Shown: positions 24,530-34,032, counted from the stretch's first letter. The stretch: DNA of 64,000 nt from Paraburkholderia nodosa DSM 21604 (GCF_000519185.1 NZ_JAFA01000013.1:1-64000), one strand, 5' to 3'. The notes: generated from the sequence alone by a model not told the origin. Numbers and translations: made by a program.

Positions 24530-24564
24530 AAAACCCCTGCAGCGGTTAAGCATGCAGGGGTTTT
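24530..24564 (+). terminator. Terminator after the glycosyltransferase-like gene
   Basis: Stem AAAACCCCTGCA/TGCAGGGGTTTT (24530-24564) with an 11-base loop. A/T flanks on both sides make it bidirectional, so it can also end the tRNA-Ser(CGA) transcript. Confidence 0.9.
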
Positions 24565-24567
24565 CTG

Positions 24568-24662
<95 letters not shown>

Positions 24663-24718
24663 GGGGCACTGCTGTTTTACTGCTTCCCCGGCATTGGTCG
24701 GCAACCGGAGAAGCGAAG

Positions 24719-24746
24719 ATTATAGAACATGTTTTGAATTTTGCAA
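24719..24746 (-). promoter_or_regulatory. Promoter of tRNA-Ser(CGA)
   Basis: Minus-strand -35 TTGCAA (24741-24746), 16-base spacer, -10 TATAAT (24719-24724). The start would be near 24712, about 50 bases before the tRNA. Confidence 0.6.
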
Positions 24747-24808
24747 GCCTTCACTGAAAAAAGTTTCGAAGGCAAGGAAGTCACATGTTCTGCACGCGAG
24801 GCAGTGCC

Positions 24809-26101
24809 TCAGGCGCCTGCTTCGAGGCGCGCCACGCCGCCCATATACGGCCGCAGCACTTCCGGCACCGTGACCGAGCCGTCGGCTTCCTGATAGTTCT
24901 CCAGCACGGCAACCAGCGTGCGGCCCACGGCAAGGCCCGAACCGTTGAGCGTGTGCACGAGTTCCGGCTTGCCCTGCGCGTTGCGGTAGCGCGCCTGCAT
25001 GCGGCGCGCCTGGAACGCTTCCGTGTTCGAGCAGCTCGAAATCTCGCGATACGTGTTCTGCGCGGGCAGCCACACTTCGAGGTCATAAGTCTTGGTGGCC
25101 GAGAAGCCCATGTCGCCCGTGCACAGCGTGATGACGCGATATGGCAGGCCGAGCTTCTGCAGGATGGTCTCCGCGTGGACGACCATCTGCTCGAGCGCGT
25201 CGTACGACGTTTCGGGCGCAACGATCTGCACCATTTCAACCTTGTCGAACTGGTGCTGACGGATCATGCCGCGCGTGTCGCGGCCATACGAACCGGCTTC
25301 CGAGCGGAAGCACGGCGAGTGCGCGGTGAGCTTGATCGGCAGCGCGCTGCCTTCCACGATGCTCTCGCGCACCGTGTTCGTGAGCGAGATTTCCGAAGTC
25401 GAAATGAGGTACTGCGTGACCGTGTTCTCGCCGCCGCCCTTCTCCACGCGGAACATGTCGTCGGCGAACTTGGGCAGTTGACCCGTGCCGTACAGGATTT
25501 CCGGGTTGACGATGTAGGGCGTGTACGTTTCCGTGTAGCCGTGGTGGAGCGTGTGCGTGTCGATCATGAACTGCGCGAGCGCGCGGTGCAGGCGCGCGAT
25601 CTGGCCGCGCAGCATCGTGAAGCGTGCGCCCGAGAGCTTCGCGCCCGTCTCGAAGTCCAGACCCAGCGGCGTGCCGACGTCCACGTGATCCTTCACCTCG
25701 AAGTTGAACGCGCGCGGCGTGCCCCAGCGGCGCACTTCCACGTTGTCGGCCTCGTCCTTGCCCGCGGGCACGCTCTCGTGCGGCAGATTCGGCACGCCGA
25801 GCAGCAGGTCCGAGAGCTTCGACTGGATCTCGTCGAGCTTGGCGGCCGACGTCTTCATCTCGTCGCCGATCCCGCCCACTTCGGCCATGACCGCCGAGGT
25901 GTCCTCGCCGCGGCCTTTCATCGCGCCGATCTGCTTCGACAGGCTATTGCGGCGTGCCTGGAACTCTTCGGTGCGGGTCTGGATGGCGCGGCGTTCCGCT
26001 TCGAGCGCGGAGAAGGCCGCGACGTCGAGGGTGTAGCCGCGGTCGGCGAGGCGCTTCGCGACGCCGTCGAGGTCTTTGCGCAGCAGCTGGATGTCGAGCA
26101 T
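24809..26101 (-). CDS. serS: Seryl-tRNA synthetase
   Basis: A 430-aa class II synthetase. The N-terminal coiled-coil arm (residues 1-110, MLDIQLLRKDLDGVAKRLAD) contacts the long variable arm of tRNA-Ser. Motif 2 is FRSEAGSYGRDTRGMIRQHQF and motif 3 lies near SGLAVGRTLVAVLENYQ. The ATG at 26101 gives the standard start. A tRNA-Ser gene follows 147 bases downstream with its own promoter. Confidence 0.98.
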   Translation of the reverse strand: MLDIQLLRKDLDGVAKRLADRGYTLDVAAFSALEAERRAIQTRTEEFQARRNSLSKQIGAMKGRGEDTSAVMAEVGGIGDEMKTSAAKLDEIQSKLSDLLLGVPNLPHESVPAGKDEADNVEVRRWGTPRAFNFEVKDHVDVGTPLGLDFETGAKLSGARFTMLRGQIARLHRALAQFMIDTHTLHHGYTETYTPYIVNPEILYGTGQLPKFADDMFRVEKGGGENTVTQYLISTSEISLTNTVRESIVEGSALPIKLTAHSPCFRSEAGSYGRDTRGMIRQHQFDKVEMVQIVAPETSYDALEQMVVHAETILQKLGLPYRVITLCTGDMGFSATKTYDLEVWLPAQNTYREISSCSNTEAFQARRMQARYRNAQGKPELVHTLNGSGLAVGRTLVAVLENYQEADGSVTVPEVLRPYMGGVARLEAGA

Positions 26102-26198
26102 GGGATTGTGAGACGCAGTTTCGTTGTGTGAAGGGACGATTTTAGCGCACCGGCCGGAGCAGCCCGGCGCGGCGCGCATCGCCGTTGTTCATGGCGAT

Positions 26199-27530
26199 TC
26201 AGCCCTTGCGCTTCCTCTCGCGGAGTTCATCGCGGTGTTCTTCGCGCCATTGCGCGTCGAGGTCGGCCAGGCGCGCGAGCTTTTCGCCGATCTTGCCTTC
26301 GAGCCCGCGCGGCGTGGGCTGATACCAGCGCGGCTCGCGCATGCCGTCGGGCAGATAGGTCTCGCCGGCCGCGTAGGCGTCGGGTTCGTCGTGCGCGTAG
26401 CGGTATTCGTGGCCGTAGCCCAGCTCCTTCATCAGCTTGGTGGGCGCGTTGCGCAGATGGATGGGCACCGCGCGCGACTGGTCCTTGCTCACGAAGCGCC
26501 GCGCCTCGTTATAGGCGTTGTAGCCCGCGTTCGACTTCGGCGCGACGGCCAGATAGATCACGGCCTGCGCGAGCGCGAGTTCGCCTTCGGGCGAACCGAG
26601 GCGCTCGTAGGTCTCGGCGGCGTCGAGCGTGATGCGCCCGGCGCGCGGATCGGCGAGGCCGATGTCCTCCCACGCCATGCGCACGATGCGCCGCGCGAGA
26701 TAACGCGGGTCCGCACCGCCGTCGAGCATGCGGCAGAACCAGTAGAGCGCGCCGTCCGGGTTGCTGCCGCGCACCGACTTGTGCAGCGCGCTGATCTGGT
26801 CGTAGAACGCGTCGCCGCCCTTGTCGAAGCGGCGCAGGTTTTCCGCCAGCGCGCTGCCGAGCAGTTCGCCGTCGATCCCGGTCTTCTTCTGCTGGGCGGC
26901 CGCGCGCGCGACGATTTCGAGGTTGTTCAGGAGCTTGCGCCCGTCGCCGTCGGCGGAACCAATCAACGCCTTTTTCGCTTCGTCCGTGAAGGTCAGGCCG
27001 CCCAGTTCCGCGCTCGCGCGCTCGAGCAGTTCGCCCTGCTCTTCCTCGTCGAGGCTCCTGAGCACATACACGGCGGCGCGAGAAAGCAATGCGCTGTTGA
27101 CCTCGAACGACGGGTTTTCCGTCGTCGCGCCGACGAACACGAAAAGGCCCGACTCCACATGCGGCAGGAAGGCGTCTTGCTGGCTCTTGTTGAAGCGATG
27201 GACCTCGTCGACGAACACGAGCGTCTGGTGGCCATGCGCGCGATGCAGCTGCGCCTGCTCCACGGCCTCGCGGATGTCCTTCACACCTGAGAGCACCGCC
27301 GAGAGCGCGATGAATTCGGCGTGAAAGGCATCGGCCATGAGGCGCGCGAGCGTGGTCTTGCCCACGCCCGGCGGCCCCCAGAGGATCATCGAATGCGCTT
27401 CGCCGGATTCGAACGCGACGCGCAGCGGCTTGTTGGGCCCGAGCAGATGCTTCTGGCCGATGACCTCGTCGATGGAGCGCGGGCGCAGCCGTTCGGCGAG
27501 CGGGACGTTGGCACGGGTTTCTTCAAACAT
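26199..27530 (-). CDS. rarA: Replication-associated recombination protein A (RarA/MgsA)
   Basis: A 443-aa AAA+ ATPase acting at stalled replication forks. It starts MFEETRANVPLAERLRPRSIDEVIGQ. Walker A is GPPGVGKTTLARL, Walker B region LVFVDEVHRFNKSQQDAFL, sensor FVGATTENPSFEVNSALLSR. The C-terminal MgsA domain has GSNPDGALYWFCRMLDGGADPRYLARR. In many genomes rarA lies between lolA/ftsK and serS; here it precedes serS by 97 bases, while lolA-ftsK are near 42-45 kb. Confidence 0.96.
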   Translation of the reverse strand: MFEETRANVPLAERLRPRSIDEVIGQKHLLGPNKPLRVAFESGEAHSMILWGPPGVGKTTLARLMADAFHAEFIALSAVLSGVKDIREAVEQAQLHRAHGHQTLVFVDEVHRFNKSQQDAFLPHVESGLFVFVGATTENPSFEVNSALLSRAAVYVLRSLDEEEQGELLERASAELGGLTFTDEAKKALIGSADGDGRKLLNNLEIVARAAAQQKKTGIDGELLGSALAENLRRFDKGGDAFYDQISALHKSVRGSNPDGALYWFCRMLDGGADPRYLARRIVRMAWEDIGLADPRAGRITLDAAETYERLGSPEGELALAQAVIYLAVAPKSNAGYNAYNEARRFVSKDQSRAVPIHLRNAPTKLMKELGYGHEYRYAHDEPDAYAAGETYLPDGMREPRWYQPTPRGLEGKIGEKLARLADLDAQWREEHRDELRERKRKG

Positions 27531-27702
27531 GACGTTTTCGCGATAATGACGGCTTTCCGGCTGGCCGCAGGTTGGCGGCAGATTCGGGGACACAACGCCC
27601 GACACCGCAAAACGGCCCGCCGCACCGGATGCAGTCGTGCATTATGACAGCGTGCGCCGCGGCGCGAAGCGCGGGCAGAGCCGCTCGAGCTGACGCGCCC
27701 GG

Positions 27703-27722
27703 ACAAAACAGACAAAACAGAC
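27703..27722. repeat. Nine-base tandem repeat in the permease leader
   Basis: Two copies of ACAAAACAG plus a partial third, ending 22 bases before the permease ATG. It is similar in kind to the CAAAACAGG repeat at 52025-52049. Confidence 0.6.
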
Positions 27723-27744
27723 GATACAGAGGAAAGCGTTCCAC

Positions 27745-29061
27745 ATGACTCAAGATTCGCACGCCGGCGACGCCGGCTCCACCTACGCACCGAACGTGCC
27801 TGTGCCGGATGCGCGCCGTCAGTTCCGCACCGGCGACGCCTTCGCGCTGTGGTTTTCGCTCGGCATCGGCCTGCTCGTTGCGCAGGCGGGCGCGCTGCTC
27901 GTGCCGGGCCTCTCGCTGCCTCATGCGCTTATGGCCATCGTCATCGGCAGCGTGATCGGCGTCTTGCTGCTCGCGCTCGCGGGCGTGATCGGCACGGACA
28001 CGGGCCTCGCTGCGATGTCGTCGCTGCGCCCGACGCTCGGCGTTCGCGGCGTGTCGGTGCCGGCCGTCATCAACATGGTGCAGCTCGTGGGCTGGGGCTC
28101 GTTCGAGATCATCGTGATGCGCGATTCCGCCGATGCGCTCGCCAGGCAAGCCTTCGGCCTGTCGATGCCGCTCGTCTGGACCGTGATCTTCGGCGTGCTC
28201 GCCACGCTGCTGGCCGTGAGCGGCCCGCTCTCGTTCGTGCGGCGCTTCCTGCGCACGTGGGGCATCTGGCTGCTGCTCGCCGGCGCGGCCTGGCTCACGT
28301 GGAGCCTGCTCGTGAAGCAGGACCTGGGCGCGCTGATGCGCCGCCCCGGCACGGGCGAAATGCCGTTTGGCAGCGCCATCGACCTCGTGGTGGCGATGCC
28401 GCTCTCGTGGCTGCCGCTCATCGCCGACTACACGCGTTTTGGCCGCAAAGCGGGCGAAACCTTCCGCGGCACGCTGTTCGGCTATGGCATCGCGAACCTG
28501 TGGTTCTATGCGCTCGGCGCCATCTACGGCCTCGCCGCGGGCGGCGGCGACGCGCTCCTCACCACGGCGCTCGCGCAAGCCGGCGGCGGCTTCGCGCTGC
28601 TGCTCGTGCTGATCGACGAGATCGACAACGCCTTCGCCGATATCCACTCGGCCGCGGTCTCGACCGGCACGTTCTGGACGCGCGCCACCGTGCCCTGGCT
28701 CTCGGCAGCGTTCGGCGCGCTGTGCACGCTGATCGGCCTCGTCGTGCCGATGGCGAAGTACGAGAACTTCCTGCTCTTCATCGGCTCCGTGTTCGCCCCG
28801 CTCTTTGGCGTGGTGCTCGCCGATCACTTCATCGTGCGCCGCCGCCGTATCGACACGCAGGCGCTCGCCGATCTGAACGGTGTCTACGGCTATTCGGGTG
28901 GCTGGCACGTGAGCGCGTTCGTCGCGTGGTTGGTCGGTTTCGGCGCATATCAGGCGCTCAACCAGTGGCTGCCGAACCTCGGCGCGACGCTGCCTTCGCT
29001 CGTGATCGGCGCGCTGTGCTATCTCGTGCTTGCCGGGCGCCGGCGCGCGGCTTACGCGTAA
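27745..29061 (+). CDS. NCS1-type permease, CytX-like (hydroxymethylpyrimidine/cytosine)
   Basis: A 438-aa membrane protein of about 12 helices in the nucleobase:cation symporter-1 family. Features: ALWFSLGIGLLVAQAGALLVPGLSL, VQLVGWGSFEIIVM and PLSWLPLIADYTRFGR, the CodB/CytX-type blocks. The CytX subgroup is linked to uptake of the thiamine precursor HMP in other bacteria. I see no thiamine riboswitch upstream, so a cytosine or allantoin-type substrate remains open. It is divergent from rarA and followed by a strong terminator. Confidence 0.82.
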   Translation: MTQDSHAGDAGSTYAPNVPVPDARRQFRTGDAFALWFSLGIGLLVAQAGALLVPGLSLPHALMAIVIGSVIGVLLLALAGVIGTDTGLAAMSSLRPTLGVRGVSVPAVINMVQLVGWGSFEIIVMRDSADALARQAFGLSMPLVWTVIFGVLATLLAVSGPLSFVRRFLRTWGIWLLLAGAAWLTWSLLVKQDLGALMRRPGTGEMPFGSAIDLVVAMPLSWLPLIADYTRFGRKAGETFRGTLFGYGIANLWFYALGAIYGLAAGGGDALLTTALAQAGGGFALLLVLIDEIDNAFADIHSAAVSTGTFWTRATVPWLSAAFGALCTLIGLVVPMAKYENFLLFIGSVFAPLFGVVLADHFIVRRRRIDTQALADLNGVYGYSGGWHVSAFVAWLVGFGAYQALNQWLPNLGATLPSLVIGALCYLVLAGRRRAAYA

Positions 29062-29085
29062 CGCGCCGTCCTTCCGTTGGACAAT

Positions 29086-29118
29086 AAAAAACGCCAGGCT
29101 TCGCAGCCTGGCGTTTTT
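29086..29118 (+). terminator. Bidirectional terminator between permease and bioB
   Basis: Near-perfect stem (29086-29118): arms AAAAACGCCAGGCT/AGCCTGGCGTTTTT around TCGC. It can end both the rightward permease and the leftward bio operon. Confidence 0.92.
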
Positions 29119-29140
29119 GCTTCTGGCGACGTGCGAAACG

Positions 29141-30226
29141 TCACTCGCAGTGGCCGCAGCCGCCGTGCGAATGACCGTGATGTGCGTGATGCGCGTGGTC
29201 GTCGGCGGGCAGATGCTGCGCGGCCTGCGCCGTGATGCCCAGACGCTGCAGCAGCTTGCGGTCGGCTTCCGCCTGCGGGTTGCTCGTGGTGAGCAGCTGG
29301 TCGCCGTAGAAAATCGAGTTCGCTCCCGCCATGAAGCACAGTGCCTGGAGCGCGTCGTCCATCTGCTCGCGGCCCGCCGAAAGGCGCACCATCGCCTTGG
29401 GCATCGTGATGCGCGCCACGGCGATCGTACGCACGAATTCGAACGGGTCGATCGGTTCGGTGCCTTCGAGCGGCGTGCCCGTGACCTGCACGAGATTGTT
29501 GATGGGCACCGACTCCGGATACGGCTCCATGTTCGCGAGCTGGGCGATCAGTCCCGCGCGCTCGCGGCGCGATTCGCCCATGCCGACGATGCCGCCGCAG
29601 CACACGTTGATGCCCGCGTCGCGCACGCGTTCGAGCGTCTCGAGGCGATCCTCATAGGTGCGCGTCGAAATGATCTTGCCGTAGAACTCCGGCGACGTAT
29701 CGAGGTTATGGTTGTAGTAGTCGAGGCCCGCGTCGGCCAGCGCCTTCGCCTGGTGATCTTCGAGCATGCCGAGCGTCACGCAGGTTTCCAGACCCATCGC
29801 CTTGACGCCGCGGATCATGTCCTTGATCGGCTCGAGGTGGCGATCCTTCGGACTGCGCCACGCCGCGCCCATGCAAAAGCGCGTCGCGCCGTTGGCCTTG
29901 GCCGCGCGCGCCGCGTCCAGCACGGCGTCGACTTCCATCAGCTTGCCGGCTTCCAGTTCCGTGTCGTGATGCGCCGATTGCGGGCAGTACGCGCAGTCTT
30001 CCTCGCAGCCGCCGGTCTTGATCGAGAGGAGCGTGGAAAGCTGCACGGCGTTCGCGTCGAAATGCTCGCGATGCACCTGCTGCGCGCGGAACAGCAGGTC
30101 GTTGAACGGCAACTCGTAGAGCGCGGCGACGTCGGCGACTTTCCAGCGCGCGGCGGCTTCGGCGGCGGCATGGGCGCTCGGCGCGGTGGCCTTCAGCGAG
30201 GTAAGGTCGATATGGGTTTGCGTCAT
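29141..30226 (-). CDS. bioB: Biotin synthase
   Basis: A 361-aa radical-SAM enzyme inserting sulfur into dethiobiotin. The cluster motif is CEEDCAYC (C74, C78, C81). YNHNLDTSPEFY, VCCGGIVGMGE and FYGDQLLTTSNP are family blocks that hold the second cluster ligands. The C-terminus is a His-rich tail (HHAHHGHSHGGCGHCE) that could bind metal and is typical of Burkholderia BioB. It is last in bioA-F-D-B. Confidence 0.98.
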   Translation of the reverse strand: MTQTHIDLTSLKATAPSAHAAAEAAARWKVADVAALYELPFNDLLFRAQQVHREHFDANAVQLSTLLSIKTGGCEEDCAYCPQSAHHDTELEAGKLMEVDAVLDAARAAKANGATRFCMGAAWRSPKDRHLEPIKDMIRGVKAMGLETCVTLGMLEDHQAKALADAGLDYYNHNLDTSPEFYGKIISTRTYEDRLETLERVRDAGINVCCGGIVGMGESRRERAGLIAQLANMEPYPESVPINNLVQVTGTPLEGTEPIDPFEFVRTIAVARITMPKAMVRLSAGREQMDDALQALCFMAGANSIFYGDQLLTTSNPQAEADRKLLQRLGITAQAAQHLPADDHAHHAHHGHSHGGCGHCE

Positions 30227-30278
30227 GGTGTCGTGGTCCTTCTTTACGTGACTGTGCTTGACTGTGCTTGAGTGTGCA

Positions 30279-30989
30279 TTAAGCGTCGGCGCGCAGGCGC
30301 GCGAGCAACGCGTCGATGTTTAGATGTCCGGCTGCGTCGTCGGCGCTCGCACCGCGCATGTGCGGCACGACGCCGACGAGCGGCGCACCGTACTGGGCGG
30401 CGAGGCGCTCGCGCAGCGCGGCGATGTTTTCTTCGGGGAACGTCATGGCCGGGTCGATACGGTTCGCGACCCAGCCCGCGAGCTTCAATCCGCGCGCGGC
30501 AATCGCTTCGGCCGTGAGCAGCGCGTGGCTGATGCAGCCGAGGCGCATTCCCACCACGAGCACGACGGGCAGACCGAGCGCGACGGCGAGATCGGCGGTG
30601 TCTTCGGTCGCCGTGAGGGGCACGCGAAAACCGCCCACGCCTTCCACGACGATGGCATCCGCGCGCTCGCAGGCCGCCTCGTAGCAATCGACGATGCGCG
30701 CCATATCGAGCGTCACGCCTTCGAGCGCGGCGGCAATGTGCGGCGCGGCGGGCTCCTTGAGCAGAAACGGCGTGCGGATCTCGGGCGGCAGCAGCACGCT
30801 CGCGGCGGCGTCGAGCTGATCGGCGTCCTCGTTGTGCCAGACGCCGTCGCGCTCGTAAGCGCCCGCCGCGATCGGCTTGAGCGCCGTGGCGCGCAGCCCC
30901 GCGTGGGCGAAGCCGCGCAGGAGCGCCGCGCTCACGAAGGTCTTGCCGATCTCGGTGTCGGTGCCGGTGACGAAAAGCGAAACCGTCAT
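30279..30989 (-). CDS. bioD: Dethiobiotin synthetase
   Basis: A 236-aa ATP-dependent carboxylase closing the ureido ring of dethiobiotin. P-loop GTDTEIGKT (residues 9-17), KPIAAGAYERDG, and VVEGVGGFRVPLT. The ATG at 30989 overlaps the bioF stop as ATGA, so translation is coupled. It lies 52 bases before bioB. Confidence 0.96.
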   Translation of the reverse strand: MTVSLFVTGTDTEIGKTFVSAALLRGFAHAGLRATALKPIAAGAYERDGVWHNEDADQLDAAASVLLPPEIRTPFLLKEPAAPHIAAALEGVTLDMARIVDCYEAACERADAIVVEGVGGFRVPLTATEDTADLAVALGLPVVLVVGMRLGCISHALLTAEAIAARGLKLAGWVANRIDPAMTFPEENIAALRERLAAQYGAPLVGVVPHMRGASADDAAGHLNIDALLARLRADA

Positions 30990-32182
30990 TGCGCCAACTC
31001 CTGCGCTTCGTGGCTCGCGCGCTGCAGCGATGCGTTCAGCCGGTCGAGGTCGGCGTCCGAATGCGCAGCGGAAAGCGAAATGCGCAGGCGCGACGTGCCC
31101 TCGGGCACGGTGGGCGGACGAATGGCGGGCACCCACAGCCCGTCGCGCTCCAACGCCGCCTGCAACGCGAGCGTCGCCTCGTTCGCGCCGATGACGAGCG
31201 GCTGCACGGCGGTATGCGAATCGACGGGCTGCCAGCAGGTCTCATTGAGCAGCGCACGCGTGCGCGCGATCAGATGCTTGAGATGTGCGCGGCGCGCATC
31301 GCCCTCCTCGCCTTCGATCAAACGCAGGCTCGCGGACACGGCATGCGCAACCGCCGGCGACGAAGCCGTAGTGAAGATGTACGGGCGCGCACGCTGCACG
31401 AGCCATTCGATCACGGTGCCATGCGCGCAAATGAACGCGCCCGACACACCCGCCGCCTTCCCGAGCGTGCCGACCATCACGAGATGTTCCGAGCGCAGCG
31501 CGGCTTGCGCGAGCGCGCCGCGGCCCTGCGGGCCAAGGACGCCGAAGCCGTGCGCGTCGTCGACCACGAGCCAGGCGCCATGCTGTTCCGCGAGTTCGAC
31601 GAGACGCGCGAGCGGCGCGACATCGCCGTCCATGCTGAACACCGTGTCGCTCACGATCAGTTTTGCGCTCGCGTCGGAGGCTTCGAGCATCGCGGCGAGC
31701 GCCGCCATGTCGGCATGCGGATAGATCTGGATGTCGGCGCGCGAGAGCCGCGCGCCATCGATCAGCGAGGCGTGGTTGAGCGAATCGGAAAAGATCGTCG
31801 TGCCGCGCCCCGCGAGCGCCGTCAGCACGGCCAGGTTCGCCATGTAGCCGGTGCTGAAGTACAGCGCGCGCGGCGCATCGACGAAGGTGCCCGCAAATGC
31901 CGCGAGATCGTCTTCGAGCTGGGCGTGCGCGCGCGAGTGGCCACCGAGCAGATGTGAGCCGCCGCTGCCCGCGCCGTAACGCTGCGCGCCCTCGGCGATG
32001 GCCGCGACCAGTTGCGGGTGCGCGGCGAGACCGAGATAGTCGTTGCTGGCGAAACCGATGGTCGCGCGGCCGTCCACCTGCATATGGGCGCTGCAAGGCG
32101 TGTCGGCCGTGCGGCGGCGGCGGCGCAGGCCGCGCGCGTCGATGTCGCGCAAGCCCTGTTCGAGGGTATCGAGCAATGCCAT
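30986..32182 (-). CDS. bioF: 8-amino-7-oxononanoate synthase
   Basis: A 398-aa PLP enzyme condensing pimeloyl thioester with alanine. Features: FASNDYLGLAAHPQL, GAGSGGSHLLGGHSRAHAQLE, DDAHGFGVLGPQGRG and the PLP-lysine region VMVGTLGKAAGVSG. The start at 32182 is one base after the bioA stop; the stop overlaps bioD. Its position right after bioA gives tight coupling. Confidence 0.97.
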   Translation of the reverse strand: MALLDTLEQGLRDIDARGLRRRRRTADTPCSAHMQVDGRATIGFASNDYLGLAAHPQLVAAIAEGAQRYGAGSGGSHLLGGHSRAHAQLEDDLAAFAGTFVDAPRALYFSTGYMANLAVLTALAGRGTTIFSDSLNHASLIDGARLSRADIQIYPHADMAALAAMLEASDASAKLIVSDTVFSMDGDVAPLARLVELAEQHGAWLVVDDAHGFGVLGPQGRGALAQAALRSEHLVMVGTLGKAAGVSGAFICAHGTVIEWLVQRARPYIFTTASSPAVAHAVSASLRLIEGEEGDARRAHLKHLIARTRALLNETCWQPVDSHTAVQPLVIGANEATLALQAALERDGLWVPAIRPPTVPEGTSRLRISLSAAHSDADLDRLNASLQRASHEAQELAQ

Positions 32183-32183
32183 A

Positions 32184-33572
32184 TCAGAGGTCCTCCGCGA
32201 CCGTGGCGTCGAAAGTCTCGCGCGTGCGGGTGGCGAGGAACGCCTGCATTTCGTTGTCCAGAATATACGGCGGCATGACGTAGACCGTCGTGCCGATCGG
32301 GCGCAGCAGCAGTTCGCGCTGCAGTGCGTTTTCGAAGAAGCGGCGCGAAAACGTCGCCGCGCGCTGCGAGTCTTCGAGCGCGACGTCGAACGCGAGAATC
32401 GTGCCGCACTGGCGCAGGTTGCGCACGAGCGGATGCGCGGCGAACGGATCGAACCATTCGCGCAGTTGCGCCGATTTGCGCGCGTTCGCAACCAGCACGT
32501 CATCGCGCTCGAACAAGTCGAGCGTGGCGAGCGCCGCGCGGCACGCGAGCGGATTGCCCGTGTACGAATGCGAGTGAAGGAAACCGCGCGTCGTGTCGTC
32601 GTCGTAGAACGACCCGTAGATCGCGTCGCGCGACAGCACGATCGAAAGCGGCAGATAACCGCCGCTAATGCCCTTCGAAAGCGTGAGCAGATCGGGCCAG
32701 ATGCCCGCCTGCTCGCACGCGAAGAACGTGCCGGTGCGCCCGCAGCCCACGGCGATTTCATCGGCGATCAGGTGAACGCGATGGCGGTCGCACAGCGCGC
32801 GCAGGCCCTTGAGATACGCGGGATCGTGCATCGCCATGCCGGCGGCGCACTGCACGAGCGGCTCGACGATCAGCGCGGCGATGTGCCCTTCGCGCTCGAT
32901 GAAAAGACGCTCGACATCGGCCAGCGCGCGGGCCGCGACATCCGCCGCCGTTTCGCCGGGTTGCGCCGCGCGCGCGTCGGGCGAAGCGACCACATGCGCG
33001 TGATGCAGCAGCGGATCGTAAGCATCCCTGAAGAGCTTCACATCGGTCACGCCGAGCGCGCCGATGGTCTCGCCGTGATAGCTGTTCGCCACGCAGACGA
33101 ATTCGCGCTTGCCGCTCTCGCCGCGGTTGCGCCACGCATGAAAGCTCATCTTGAGCGCGATTTCGACGGCCGACGCGCCGTCGGAAGCGAAGAACGCGTG
33201 GCCGAGCACGCCGCCCGTGCGCGCCGACAGCCGCTCGGCAAGCTCCACGGCGGGCTCGTGCGTACAGCCCGCGAGCATGACGTGCTCGAGCGTGTCGAGC
33301 TGCGCCTTGAGCGCGGCATTGATCGAGGCATTGGCGTGGCCGAAGAGGTTCACCCACCACGAACTGATCGCGTCGAGATAGCGGCGGCCCTCGCGGTCGT
33401 GTAGCCACGGGCCTTCTCCGCGTGCGACGGCCACGAGCGGCACGCGCTCGTGATGTTTCATCTGGGTGCAGGGGTGCCACACGGCGCGCAGGCTGCGAGC
33501 GACCCAGTCGGTCGCGGCGCGATCTTCGCGGGCAAGGTGCACTGGGTGCCCAGGGTGCGATAGCGAATTCAA
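32184..33572 (-). CDS. bioA: Adenosylmethionine-8-amino-7-oxononanoate aminotransferase
   Basis: A 462-aa class III PLP aminotransferase using SAM as amino donor. Residues 32-38 are the conserved WHPCTQM; AISSWWVNLFGHANASIN, HLIADEIAVGCGRTG and LLTLSKGISGGYLPLS (PLP lysine) follow. No ATG exists upstream of WHPCTQM in frame. The TTG at 33572, seven bases after GGGAG, is the best start. This weak start may hold down expression of the whole bioAFDB operon, which it heads. Confidence 0.95.
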   Translation of the reverse strand: MNSLSHPGHPVHLAREDRAATDWVARSLRAVWHPCTQMKHHERVPLVAVARGEGPWLHDREGRRYLDAISSWWVNLFGHANASINAALKAQLDTLEHVMLAGCTHEPAVELAERLSARTGGVLGHAFFASDGASAVEIALKMSFHAWRNRGESGKREFVCVANSYHGETIGALGVTDVKLFRDAYDPLLHHAHVVASPDARAAQPGETAADVAARALADVERLFIEREGHIAALIVEPLVQCAAGMAMHDPAYLKGLRALCDRHRVHLIADEIAVGCGRTGTFFACEQAGIWPDLLTLSKGISGGYLPLSIVLSRDAIYGSFYDDDTTRGFLHSHSYTGNPLACRAALATLDLFERDDVLVANARKSAQLREWFDPFAAHPLVRNLRQCGTILAFDVALEDSQRAATFSRRFFENALQRELLLRPIGTTVYVMPPYILDNEMQAFLATRTRETFDATVAEDL

Positions 33573-33916
33573 ATACGACTCCCGATACGACAGCGGGACC
33601 GAGATTAACGTGTTAGCTGCCGCAATGCACTACCCTGAAAATCGTCCCCAAACGCATGGCTGCGCGGCGTTTCGAGCCGTTCAGTACAACTCCGGACCGA
33701 TGGAAAAGAAAGACCGGAAATGCGCGGAGATGACGACGGCAAAGTGAACCCGCCTTATGCAAAAAAATCTGCGCGCCGATGCGAAATTGCAGAACGCGAG
33801 ACGGCGCGGCGGATATTTTTGGCGACGCGTGGTGAGCGCGCCGGCGCGCGAAAGTCAGACGATAGTTGCGGCACAACGGGTTGCGTGCGAGGTAACGGCC
33901 GGCGGGACCAGAAAAC

Positions 33917-33968
33917 AAGCGGCCCGCGCAAAAGCAAAGCGGCCCGTGCAAAACGCAAAGCGGCCCGC
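33917..33968. repeat. Three tandem 20-21-base repeats
   Basis: Three imperfect copies of AAGCGGCCCGYGCAAAA with a 20-21-base period, starting at 33917, 33937 and 33958; the last runs into a hairpin. Confidence 0.7.
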
Positions 33969-33979
33969 TTAGGGGCCGC
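33960..33979 (-). terminator. Putative terminator of the alpha/beta hydrolase gene
   Basis: Stem GCGGCCC/GGGCCGC with a 6-base loop; on the minus strand it is followed by TTTGCGTTTTG, a T-rich but interrupted tract. It lies 53 bases past the stop codon. Confidence 0.6.
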
Positions 33980-34032
33980 AAGCTTCAGATCAGATGGAGA
34001 GTTTGAGCCAGGCAGTCGCCAGGCAACGCGCC

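Larger units (their letters stand above)
33573..34032. other. Intergenic region upstream of bioA
   Basis: No gene is supported. The left part (33573-33650) should hold the bio promoter; I see no certain -10/-35 pair or BirA-type operator. The right part holds 20-21-base repeats (33917-33968) and a terminator hairpin for the hydrolase gene (33960-33979). Confidence 0.5.

Noticed and set aside
27600..27744. Possible thiamine riboswitch before the CytX-like permease
   Set aside because: None of the conserved TPP riboswitch blocks (such as CTGAGA) are present, and the space is too short.
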